From: Aralia elata
Lineage: Eukaryota > Streptophyta > Magnoliopsida > Apiales > Araliaceae
Assembly: GCA_034770075.1 (NCBI GenBank)
Contig: CM068386.1
Location: forward strand, 48,821,808-48,885,807
Direction: 5' to 3'
Length of the DNA stretch: 64,000 bases
This document shows, in pieces, positions 9,529-19,154 of the stretch. The notes below the pieces were generated by a model. It did no database searches. It saw only the letters and a program-made list of their open reading frames with translations, and was not told where the DNA came from. Every line of letters begins with the position of its first letter. The first letter of the stretch is position 1. Position numbers and translations under genes: made by a program.

Positions 9529-11046
9529 ATGTCGTCCTCAGATCCCATTTCTCCCACAGGGTTGACTGGCAGTCTCCTCCGTTGGTTGGACAGTTTATTG
9601 CCGGCCGACAGGGTTATCGCAGATGGTCTTTTGGGCCATTCCCGGTCCTTATTAACCTTTCAGGTGCCAGCGGGCTTTGTGGAGGGTATTCTGAGCTATT
9701 GGGCTCCTGCCCGTCAGGTGTTCAGATTAGGGACAGTAGAGTTGACCCCCACTCTCGAGGAGTATGCTCGCTTCACCGGCCTGCCCTTGGATAGACCTTG
9801 TGCCAGGGTCACAGCTGGTTCCATGCGTCGTCAGTTCTTGACCTTCACTGGGTTGCGGAGGACAGCTCTGCTATCGGTGATCACATCAGACCATATGGTT
9901 CCCCTTCAGTTCTTGATTGATCGATTTGGCTCACCCGACAGTTTTCGTCTTTTCTTCGGTGATTTTTCCGTGTCTGAGGAGCGCTGGGGCGCCTTGAGAG
10001 TAGATGTTCTGATGGCCTGTGTCGTCTCAGTTTTGTACTTGCCCGCAGGACCCGATCAGTTGGACATGCGGGTTGTCGCGACCGTTAGAGCCCTTCAGGA
10101 GGATCACACCATTCTTCCCATGATATTGGCAGATACTTACATGTCAGCCTCATATTGCCAGTCTTTCCGAGGCAGAGTGTTCCGAGGGAGCTCGACTTTG
10201 TTGTACATGTGGTTCATGAGTCATCTCATTCCCGTCGGCCACTTCCGTCGCCAAGGGTTTTGCTTCAGCCATGACATAACCACGCAGTTCTCATTTCGTC
10301 CCGTGAGCTGTATTGATGCGGCCTCCTGGATAGCATTTTTGTCGGTTATTGAGGATCCTTTTCATCTCCTGATCTACTCGGGTTATTGTTCCTTTATGAG
10401 CTTTTTGACTCACGTGCCCACCCTGGATTTCATCCCTATTGCTGGCCTGAGGGGTGTGACGACTTATCATCCCCTGGCGGTTATGGGGCAGTTTGATCAG
10501 ACACAAGATTTTCACCTCTTCACGGGCGCGACCGACTACCGATTCCTTATATCATCCCAGACAGAGCGAGATCTACTGCGGGTATATGATCTTTGGCCTC
10601 GTAGGATCCTGGCCGAATATAGCGACAGTTGCCCCCTTCAGACATTTGCTTACGTGCAGTGGCTGCGTGGAGACTCGGGTTCGGCTGGTTTGAGTCAGAC
10701 AGGGTCTTTTGATGATTCCGGAGTGATTTTCCCAGATGATACCACATATCACTCGACCTCTGCCCCTAGTCGGGTCACTGAACATAGCCGGATCCGACTG
10801 GCCTTGATTGCTATTGAATCTGAGAGGGATGCTGCCATTGCTGAGAGAGATGCCGCTATTCTGGCCAGAGACGCCATTATATTTCAGGCCAGGGCAGTTA
10901 TAGATGCTCATTCTGGGACCGTCAGCCGAGCCACTGCTTTGTTAGACCGCATCGGCATGATGGGACAGCAGATTGCAGGGGACGCCGATGCTTCGGATCT
11001 ATCCACCACTTTATCCACCCTGCTTCAGCTAGTTTCAGATTTGTAG
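9529..11046 (+). CDS. DUF7745-like protein carried antisense in the Tat element
   Basis: An intact 505-residue frame. The N-terminal half holds the pattern known from plant transposon-associated DUF7745/PMD-like proteins: a hydrophobic start, FVEGILSYWAP near residue 50, FRLGTVELTPTLEEYARFTG near 65-85, then a large helical body. The C-terminus (about 425-465) is a heptad-like repeat with SERDAAIAERDAAILARDAI, so a short coiled coil is likely. There is no transposase, helicase or nuclease motif. It is convergent with pol, and its stop is ~510 bp from the pol stop on the other strand. Family assignment is from memory of the conserved words, and the function is unknown. An intact frame in an element whose integrase is broken is worth noting. 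Confidence 0.7.
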   Translation: MSSSDPISPTGLTGSLLRWLDSLLPADRVIADGLLGHSRSLLTFQVPAGFVEGILSYWAPARQVFRLGTVELTPTLEEYARFTGLPLDRPCARVTAGSMRRQFLTFTGLRRTALLSVITSDHMVPLQFLIDRFGSPDSFRLFFGDFSVSEERWGALRVDVLMACVVSVLYLPAGPDQLDMRVVATVRALQEDHTILPMILADTYMSASYCQSFRGRVFRGSSTLLYMWFMSHLIPVGHFRRQGFCFSHDITTQFSFRPVSCIDAASWIAFLSVIEDPFHLLIYSGYCSFMSFLTHVPTLDFIPIAGLRGVTTYHPLAVMGQFDQTQDFHLFTGATDYRFLISSQTERDLLRVYDLWPRRILAEYSDSCPLQTFAYVQWLRGDSGSAGLSQTGSFDDSGVIFPDDTTYHSTSAPSRVTEHSRIRLALIAIESERDAAIAERDAAILARDAIIFQARAVIDAHSGTVSRATALLDRIGMMGQQIAGDADASDLSTTLSTLLQLVSDL

Positions 11047-11554
11047 ATTATTTTATTTCCTGCAGAGACTATGCTAGTTTCATCAGTTATCGAAAGAGAG
11101 ATCTTGTAATAAAATGACTTATATATAAAGACATGCATTTAAATTTAGTCATTTTCCCTTTTTGTCGTATCGTTGCCTTTCATTGGATCCTCATTTTATC
11201 CAGTTGACCATGACTTTGACATTTTGCTTTCTTTCTCTTCTCAAGTCTTGATGGAGATCTGACAGATATTGCCGTACCCCTGTTGATTTCATCGGACTGG
11301 GTCTTAGATTTTGGCTAACTGTTTGGTTTGATCAGGGTTATGTCAATTTGGTATGAAGCTGATTGGTCGGCTGGTTTCGGGAAGGTTTTTGAGGGTGTAG
11401 GAAGGTTTGTTTGGCTGTGGGGAATTGGTTTGGCTTAGGGAAAGGATTATTTTTAATGGGATCGGACCGCGCCCTGATGGCTGCCTACGTACCCCCACAA
11501 GTTGGGAGATCAGGTCCTACGTAGTTCGCTCCCAAAGAAAAAGGAATCGATTAT
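11047..11554. other. Convergent intergenic region with poly(A) signal and inverted repeat
   Basis: AATAAA at 11108-11113 lies ~60 bases after the plus-strand stop and can serve the DUF7745-like gene. Around 11476-11540 the word CCTACGTA is followed by CCTACGTAGT, and GGGAG pairs with CTCCC round the second copy, so a hairpin is possible. This CCTACGTA pair is, from memory, common in plant Tat-like elements near the end of pol. It may help end transcription from both sides. Confidence 0.5.
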
Positions 11555-14500
11555 TCAAGCGTAGAACCGCTTCACCAAGTCGGAATTGAGGGGTTGTGGA
11601 AATACTTCACCATCCATTTTTTGCAATATGAGGGCTCCTCCGGATAACACTTTCTTAATCACAAATGGCCCTTCCCAGTTCGGGGCGAACTTCCCCTTGG
11701 CTTCGTCTTGACAAAGCACGACTCTTTTCAGCACTAAATCATTTTCCTTGAACTTCCGAGGTCTTATCCTTTTGTTATATGATCGAGAGATCCTTTGTTG
11801 ATATAACTGACCGTGCCAAACAACAGCCACCCTCCTTTCATCAATTAGGGCCAATTGGTCATATCGACTCTGCATCCAATCCTCCTCGCTTATCTGAGCA
11901 TCGATCATTATTCTGAGGGACGCCATCTCAACCTCAATTGGCAGAATGACCTCCATTCCATACACCAAAGCGTAAGGGGTTGCCCCTGTAGAAGTACGCG
12001 TTGACGTTCGGTATGCCAGCAGGGTAAGAGGTAGCAAATCCGGCCATCCCCGATGATTGGCAGACATTTTCGCCATGATTTTCTTGATGTTCTTATTTGC
12101 AGCCTCCACTGCCCCATTCATCTTAGGACGGTAAATGACGGAATTGAGGTGTTTGATCTTAAACTAGTCGCACAATCTCTTCATGAGGGCGTTGTTCAGA
12201 TTCTTGGCATTGTCGGAGACCAAAACCTCAGGTTGCCCATATCGACAAATGACATTATTCCTGATGAAACCGACGATAACCTCCTGAGTGACCTTTGGGA
12301 AAGAGGCTGCCTCTACCCATTTGGTGAAATAATCGATCATGACGAAAATGAATCGGTGCCCGTTGCTTGCTTTGGGCTCTATTGGCCCGATTATATCCAT
12401 TCCCCACATTGAGAATGGCCAAGGGGAGGTCATACAGTGCAGTTCATTGGGAGGTGTATGGATCACGTTACCGTGTGCTTGGCACTGGTAACACCGTTTG
12501 ACATGATCATCGCAGTCAGCTTTCAATGTTAACCAGTAATGCCCTGTTCTCAAGATCGTTTTGGCCAGCATCGGTCCACTCATGTGTGGCCCACACACTC
12601 CACCATGTATTTCGCTCATGATCCTCTGGGCCTGCGTCTCATCTACGCATTGCAGCAGTCCCAACCCAGCATCCCTCTTGTAGAGTGAATCCCCACTCAG
12701 GTAGAACTTCATTGCCATCTTTTGAATTCTCATCCTCTCAGTTCGGCTTGCCTGGTCGGGAATGGATCTATCCCTCAAATATTCCCTTATGTCGTGATAC
12801 CAAGGCTGCTTTGGCAGAACCACCTCGCCTGATAATACTGCAACATGCTCCTCGTATGCCGGGGTATTCTGTATTGCTATCTCAATCTGTGGAACATCTT
12901 TTCTTTTGATTACATGGATTAAGGAAGCCAGAGTTGCCAATGCATCGGCAAAATCATTCCGACCCCGGGGAATGTGTCGGAAAGCGATATCTTCGAACTC
13001 TTGCATCAATTGGATAACACAACGGTGGTATGGAAGTAACCGGAGCTCCTTTGTGTTGTACACCCCGATCGTCTGTCTAATTACCAGTTCTGAATCCCCA
13101 AACACCGCCAGTCTTTTCACTCCCATATTGCGGGCAAAACGGAGCCCCAATATACATCCCTCGTACTCAGCGGTATTGTTTGAATTACTGAACTGCAATT
13201 TAGTAGCCACAGGGTATTGCTCTCCGGTGATAGAGACCAGTACTGCTCCGGTTCCTGCCCCTTCAGCATTCATGGCACCATCAAAATACAGCTTCCAGAA
13301 TTGTCCCTCGTTATCGCATTTTGTGTGTGACACCCAGAATATATCTTCGCCCGGTAGAGGAGTTTCTAACGGCTCCATCCCTCCTGACGGGGTTTCTGCC
13401 AACTGATCTGCAATTCCCTGCCCTTTCATGGCTTTCTGAGTTATGTACACCATGTCGAATTGCTGTAAGATTAACTGCCATCTTGACAGTTGACAGTTCA
13501 ACATGGGCCTTTCAAAGATATATTTCAAGGGATCCATCCTTGATATCAGGTACGTGGTATGCCCATGGAGGTAGTGCTGCAATCTCCCTGCAGCCCAGGC
13601 CAACGCACAACAAGTCTTCTCGATGGGAGTGTAATTTTGTTCGCATTGGCTAAATCTCTTGCTGAGATAGTAGATGGCCTGCTCTTTACCTGCCTCATTC
13701 TTCTGTCCCAGCATACACCCCATCGCGATGGCATTGACTGATATATACATGAACAGAGGGATCCCATCCTTCGAGGGTACCAGCACTGGTGCCTCTGTCA
13801 GTTGCTTTTTAATGGTCTGAAAAGCCCTCTGACATTGCTCATTCCATTCTTGGGAAGTACCTTTCCTCAACAATTTGAAAATTGGCTCGCACGTAGTTGT
13901 TAAGTGGGATATGAAACGGCTGATGAAGTTTATTCTTCCCAGGAACCCTCTTATCTCCTTTTCTGTGTGAGGTGCTGGCATATCCACAATGGCCTTAATC
14001 TTTGCTGGATCCAACTCAATGCCTCGATCACTAACCAGGAATCCCAAGAGCTTACCCGACTGCACTCCGAAAGCACATTTTGCTGGATTGAGCTTCAAGT
14101 TATACTTTCTGAGCCGATCAAATAGCTTTTTAAGATGGGTTATATGGTCAGATTCTGCCCTTGACTTCACAATAATGTCATCTACGTAGACCTCTATCTC
14201 CTTATGCATCATATCGTGGAACAAGGCCATCATGGCCCTCTGATAGGTGGCCCCCGCATTTGTGAGACCGAAAGCCAACCGTCTATAGCAGAAAGTGCCC
14301 CAAGGGGTGATGAACGCGGTCTTTTCCCGATCTTCTTCTGCCACCATTATCTGATGATATCCCGCAAAGCAATCAACAAAAGAATACATCTCATACTGGG
14401 TCGTGTTATCCACCAGGATGTGAATGAAAGGCACCGGGAAGTTATCCTTGAGACTGGCTTTGTTTAGATCTCTGTAGTCTACACATACCCTCACCTTCCC

Positions 14501-15082
14501 TCCAGGCTTAGCCACTGGGACTACATTGGACAGCCATTCTGGGTAAGTGGAGACCATAATGATTCCGGCCCTGAATTGTTTAATGATCTCCTCTTTCAAT
14601 CTTAAGCTCCACTCTGGTTTCAACTTTCTCAGTTTCTGCTTGACAGGCCTGAAACCCTCCTTGATGGGCAGCCGATGTACCACAATGTCGGTGGACAATC
14701 CGATCATATCCTCATGAGACCAGGCAAAGACGTCCTCATACTGACTCAACAATTCAGTTATTTCTGTTTTTTGACTAGGGGTAAGGTCCGTTCCTATCTT
14801 GAGTTCTTTTGGCTTGTCAGGGGTTCCAATATCTATAGTGATGGTTTGGTCCAGATTGGGTTTGGGTTTATCCTCGACCCATCCTTTGATCTCGTCAGGC
14901 GCGTCGTCGTACTCTGTCTCGTCTTGCTCAATGCCCATCAAATCTAAATCCAGCTCAATGTCAAAATCATAATCATCATTCAAATTTGAAAGACCGTTTG
15001 TTAGGCAAGGATTACTCAATTTGGTACACCTGACATGAAACAAAATACTTGTCATATATAAGTTATTCTCCACGATGATCAC
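11555..15082 (-). pseudogene. Tat pol: reverse transcriptase, two RNase H domains, integrase (one nonsense codon)
   Basis: Residues count from 15082. RT spans about 110-410, with VCVDYRDLN near 199-207 and the active site YVDD at 299-302. The first RNase H (about 440-560) has lost the usual first Asp (MYISVNAIAMG), as is typical of Tat. The second (about 595-725) keeps Asp601, Glu639, Asp663 and Asp710. Integrase follows with a Zn-binding region and the first two Asp (MWGMDIIGP; VSDNAKNL). A TAG at 12164-12166 falls between the second Asp and the Glu of the catalytic triad. The frame then continues uninterrupted to 11555 with the Glu (GAVEAANK). The copy therefore lacks a full integrase unless the stop is read through. 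The true start is probably an exon at 15029, not the ATG at 15082. Confidence 0.92.
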
Positions 15083-15197
15083 ATTTTCAGATAACTTGAA
15101 GAAACGACATAATTATGCAAAATACAAAACAACAACAAAAATAAACTTCTTCATCATCCCATCCTCTGGGGTCTATCACCCTGAGGTCGGGTTTTAC
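15030..15197 (-). other. Candidate intron between Tat gag-pro and pol
   Basis: On the minus strand the gag-pro frame ends in GG|GTAAAAC, so the stop codon TAA lies inside the donor. The candidate acceptor TTTCATGTCAG ends at 15030, after a pyrimidine-rich stretch. Removing these 168 bases (56 codons) joins gag-pro to pol in one frame and takes out the in-frame stops between them (TAA, then TGA). Pea Ogre is known to carry an intron at the same place that is partly spliced. This is inference from sequence; no transcript was seen. Confidence 0.6.
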
Positions 15198-18100
15198 CCT
15201 TTTTTGGATATCACTGGTTTCATGGTCCAGTTATCGACGGTCAGGTCAGATGAAATGCGCTGGATGAGAGGTGGCCTCACATCGGACACTTCCCCGATGA
15301 CCACGGCCACATCGCCTGAGTCTCTCCTCATACCTTCCTTAGGAATAATCAACCTTGCCCAATCGATGATAGGCACACTTTGTTGGGCTCCTGGTGTGGC
15401 AATATTCGTCCCCTCTTCATTGCTTATTAATTGTCCGGGGATATAGCACTGGGTTTCGAACTCTTTCGCGACCTCCTGTAGGAAACTTTCCCTTTTGGCT
15501 AATTCATCATTTGTGGGGGACAAATCTTCACCCCCTGCTCCAGTCACAGGCTCACTAATCCCCTGCTCATTGTTGACCGGGGTCACCGGACTGCCAGCCA
15601 GTCGAATCGGAGCCGCGCTTTGACGGTGTCCCTGTGCTACACCTCCGTGATATCCCAAACCTGCTTTGCCCACCTGATGGGGTAGTTGAATGGGCTTGGT
15701 GATTCCTTGGCTACTCTTTCCTAACCCCTGTCCTGGTTGAAATTTCATTTTTATCATCTCCTTTGCAACGAAGGTAAGTTCTGGAGAGACCTTGGGTTTC
15801 ACAGCTGGGGCTCCCAGGCATCTGTAGTGGGGAGTACTGATTTCCAACGCCTGAAAACTGGCAGGTGCCGCCGACTCGTCCACATTAATCACTGGCAGGC
15901 CATTCCTGGGAGGAGAAGGATCATCACATTCTGCCGAGATTGTTACCAGATTCCCATCAATGATTAGTTTGATTTGTTGGTGTAGCGTGGAGGGAACTGC
16001 CCCGGCCATGTGTATCCACGGCCTCCCCAATAACAGGTTATAACTGGCCATAATATCTAGGACTTGGAAAGAGATATCAAAAGTACAAGGTCCTATTTCC
16101 ACCGGCAATTCTATCTCTCCAATTGTATCCCTTCGGGAACCATCGAAGGCTCGCACCACCACATGACTGGCCCGTAGGCGCTTGGGATTGATGTTCATCT
16201 TCTGCAATGTACTGAGGGGACAAATATTCAATGCCGATCCCCCATCAATCAGTACCCCATTCATGATATAACCTGAGGAGATTACCGCAATATGTAGCGG
16301 TTTTCGATGCCCCCTTCCCTCCTTGGGGATGTCCTCGTCTGCAAAGGATATTACATCGCTCTCCATCAGATGGCCCACCAGCTGGCCGAAACCTTCCTCA
16401 CTAATTTCTTTGGGCACGTATGCCTCCTCCAGGACTTTTGCCAGGGTTTTGCAGTGCTCATTGGATGATAATACCAAGTCCATGATTGATGACAGGGTCG
16501 ACTCCTCATTTAAAATCTGGATCCCTCTCGCCTCCGGATGGTCCATCCTCTTCAAGAATTCCATGGCCCTCTCCTCGGATATCTCTTCATTTTTCTTCTT
16601 TTGGCACTCCAGGACTCGCTCGGGAAGATACAAGGGATTCCTCTTTGTTGTCACAGAAGCACAACTGGCCGCTTCCTCTGACACCCCCCCATAATTCCAT
16701 GGTACCGTCTTTAGATTGCTGACCGGGATTTGCGGCCTCGTTGCAAGGATGAGGGGTTTCGGAGCTGCCAACTTGACAGGCCCCTCCATGATATTTCTGC
16801 TTGCCCCTGCCAGTCTAATTAGCGCTCCCCGTGTATTCCCGTGATCACCGATCATGTTGATCATTTCATCAATTTTCCTTACATAATTTAGCCTTGATGA
16901 CCCCTCGGCTTCACTGGCCTCCGCCACATTGACCCCTCCTCCATCATGCCTTGGCAGGGGATTGACCTTGACATTCGGGGAGTTTGGCTGTTCCACCATA
17001 ATTTCCCCACTATCAATCAAATTCTGAATTATATGCTTCAACGTCCAACAATCCTGCGTATCATGACCCGGGGAACCCGAGAGATATGCACACCGCTTGC
17101 TTGGGTCAAACCTTCTTCCCCTCGGGTCACTTGGGGGCGCCAAATTGATTATCTTCTTTTGGGCCATCAATACAGCCAAGACCCGTTCAAGAGGCTCCCC
17201 GAGCGGGGTGAATACTCGATTTTGCGAGGCCTCATATCTCCTTCGCCCTTCCGCCCTCTGATCAGCAAAGTTGGGCGGTCGGGATGGCCCCACTCTCTGC
17301 ACCTGTACGGGAAGATGGTTTTCTGCTTTTCTGGATGAGCCCTGAAGGACGAGGGAAACATCCTCCTCTTTTTTCTTTTGCACCCTACGGGAAGTGCTGC
17401 CATAATTTCCACTCTGTATTTGCTCTGCAGCCGTTTCCAAAGCCGTGAAATCCCGAATCTTACCAGACTTCAGACCCATATCCACCATTTCTCCGTGTTT
17501 AATCATCTCGGTGAAAGGCCTACCAATCCCTGATATAACCCGCTCATAATACGGAGCCTCCTGAATATCTACGAATGTCATCACCATTTCTGATTCACTC
17601 ATGGGGGGATTCACCTGTGCGGCCATACCCCTCCATCCCTGTGCATAATCCCTGAAGGATTCCCTGGGTTGCTTCTTAACTTTTGTCATTTGGTACCTGT
17701 CAGGGGCCATCTGGGCCTGAAAGCTGTATTGGGTTAAGAAGGTATGGGCCAATTCCTCCCAGTTGTGGATTCGGGCATTGTCAAGGCGGGCGTACCAGAT
17801 TCTTGCCTCCCCTGTTAAGCTTTTCTGGAACAGCTGCATCCTCAACCCTTCGTCCTCGGCATAAGACCCGAGTTCTCCAATGTATATTTTCAAGTGTGTG
17901 TAGGGGTCTCCCCTTCCATTGTATTTTTCAAACTCGGGGACTTTAAATTTTTCTGGGTATCTGGTTCCGGGGAAGACACATAGATCCGAGTAATTAACCC
18001 TACCCAGGGAGCCTATGCCTCGTAGAGATTGGATGGTCTCCTCCATGTGTTTCATTTTTTTCCGAAGGTCGTCAGTGTCCCCTTCCTCTGGGATAGTAAT

Positions 18101-18364
18101 CACTGTCCTGTTAGGTACGGGAACGACCCTTGGGATGACTGGCTCGTCCTTGAATTGGGGTTGGTCATCCCTACACAGGTTTGCAGCATTTTTAGGAGGA
18201 TTCTGGTCACCCCCTGGTGGTGGAATATTATGCGGTCCCTGGTTTTGCGGATCCTGTCTGAGTAAGAACTGCTCTTTTAGCATTGTGGCCATTTCCATCA
18301 TCTGCTTTTTAAAGTCATCAAACTCTTCCCGAGATATGGAACTATGATTGGGAAGATCAGCCAT
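15194..18364 (-). CDS. Tat gag-protease polyprotein with G-patch
   Basis: 1056 residues, intact. A helical N-terminus and Pro-rich linker lead to the retrotransposon gag (capsid) domain at about 135-310 (GEARIWYARL, FLTQYSF, RESFRDYAQGWR). A degenerate zinc knuckle with Cys425, His434 and Cys439 follows. The aspartic protease lies at about 685-810 with the Tat-type active site DGGSAL at 707-712 in place of DTGA, and LLLGRPW near 777-783. A G-patch at about 868-910 (FQPGQGLGK, AGLGY) is an RNA-binding module found in some retroelement proteins. The ATG at 18364 fits the start of helical gag sequence. The stop overlaps the intron donor described for 15030-15197. Confidence 0.92.
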   Translation of the reverse strand: MADLPNHSSISREEFDDFKKQMMEMATMLKEQFLLRQDPQNQGPHNIPPPGGDQNPPKNAANLCRDDQPQFKDEPVIPRVVPVPNRTVITIPEEGDTDDLRKKMKHMEETIQSLRGIGSLGRVNYSDLCVFPGTRYPEKFKVPEFEKYNGRGDPYTHLKIYIGELGSYAEDEGLRMQLFQKSLTGEARIWYARLDNARIHNWEELAHTFLTQYSFQAQMAPDRYQMTKVKKQPRESFRDYAQGWRGMAAQVNPPMSESEMVMTFVDIQEAPYYERVISGIGRPFTEMIKHGEMVDMGLKSGKIRDFTALETAAEQIQSGNYGSTSRRVQKKKEEDVSLVLQGSSRKAENHLPVQVQRVGPSRPPNFADQRAEGRRRYEASQNRVFTPLGEPLERVLAVLMAQKKIINLAPPSDPRGRRFDPSKRCAYLSGSPGHDTQDCWTLKHIIQNLIDSGEIMVEQPNSPNVKVNPLPRHDGGGVNVAEASEAEGSSRLNYVRKIDEMINMIGDHGNTRGALIRLAGASRNIMEGPVKLAAPKPLILATRPQIPVSNLKTVPWNYGGVSEEAASCASVTTKRNPLYLPERVLECQKKKNEEISEERAMEFLKRMDHPEARGIQILNEESTLSSIMDLVLSSNEHCKTLAKVLEEAYVPKEISEEGFGQLVGHLMESDVISFADEDIPKEGRGHRKPLHIAVISSGYIMNGVLIDGGSALNICPLSTLQKMNINPKRLRASHVVVRAFDGSRRDTIGEIELPVEIGPCTFDISFQVLDIMASYNLLLGRPWIHMAGAVPSTLHQQIKLIIDGNLVTISAECDDPSPPRNGLPVINVDESAAPASFQALEISTPHYRCLGAPAVKPKVSPELTFVAKEMIKMKFQPGQGLGKSSQGITKPIQLPHQVGKAGLGYHGGVAQGHRQSAAPIRLAGSPVTPVNNEQGISEPVTGAGGEDLSPTNDELAKRESFLQEVAKEFETQCYIPGQLISNEEGTNIATPGAQQSVPIIDWARLIIPKEGMRRDSGDVAVVIGEVSDVRPPLIQRISSDLTVDNWTMKPVISKKG

Positions 18365-19134
18365 TTCAGAGATGGAGACCTGGGCTTTCTTAGACTGCGA
18401 ACGGGTTTGAGGAGCAATCCTACAGAAACAATGGTTCGGATTTTAGTCATGGGAAATGAAAAATGCGGATGCATGCTAGAGCTGTAACTTTGTGTTTTTG
18501 GGTTTTTTAATCTTTCCCTGTAAAACAAGAAGTTAGTAGTCCTTTAATGCAATAACGATGCTAAACATGACTTATTATGCTTCCCCATCTGTTCCCTGCA
18601 AATCATAGAGGTTAGTAATCTCTTTCGACAACAGGAGAGGCATATATGAATATTGAATGGGATCATGACATTTATACGCGTGAACGTAAAAGGGCATGAA
18701 GAGACTTTTCCTGCGTTGGGTTAATCTGAGGCTGACCTATCCTAGGGTTACTCTCACGGGCTTTTCGGCATGAAGGTTCCCAAATCTTCGCAATCTACTC
18801 GTCTGAGTCCTTTCGATTGGAGCGGATTTGGGTGGTGCGTTTCCTGAGCCATCTCCGGGGAGCAGCCCCTTCGAGTCCAGTAATAAGCAACCGACAGGTT
18901 CGCCTCAGGAGGAGGTACTCTCTCAACATACATTCACATTTATCGTCCTCACCGTATGCAAATGATTACTTTTAAAGTAAAACAAATCCATTCAATCATT
19001 TATTCATTGGGCAAAAACACACATTCACACAACAAAAGGTAAATAAAATCAAAATATAACACACGCACACATTTTGTGAATTTTTGAAGGATAGGATAAC
19101 ATCAAGATTTGAACGCGGCTTAAGCCCTCTAATG
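18365..19134 (-). other. Tat 5' untranslated leader
   Basis: The stretch between the primer site and gag shows no open frame of interest. It holds a GC-richer block (about 18720-18920) with CTCCGGGGAGCAGCCCC and other short inverted words that may fold in the RNA and serve packaging. The 76-residue frame at 18298-18528 is not convincing. Confidence 0.5.
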
Positions 19135-19152
19135 TCCCCAGCAGAGTCGCCA
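19135..19152 (-). other. Primer binding site of the Tat element
   Basis: Read on the minus strand: TGGCGACTCTGCTGGGGA, two bases inside the 5' LTR. The CCA-complementary TGG start and the length fit a tRNA 3' end. From memory Ogre elements use tRNA-Arg, which would fit, but the tRNA was not checked. Confidence 0.75.
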
Positions 19153-19154
19153 GC

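Noticed and set aside
12164..12166. Programmed read-through at the integrase TAG
   Set aside because: The position inside the catalytic core has no known precedent in this lineage; a point mutation is simpler.
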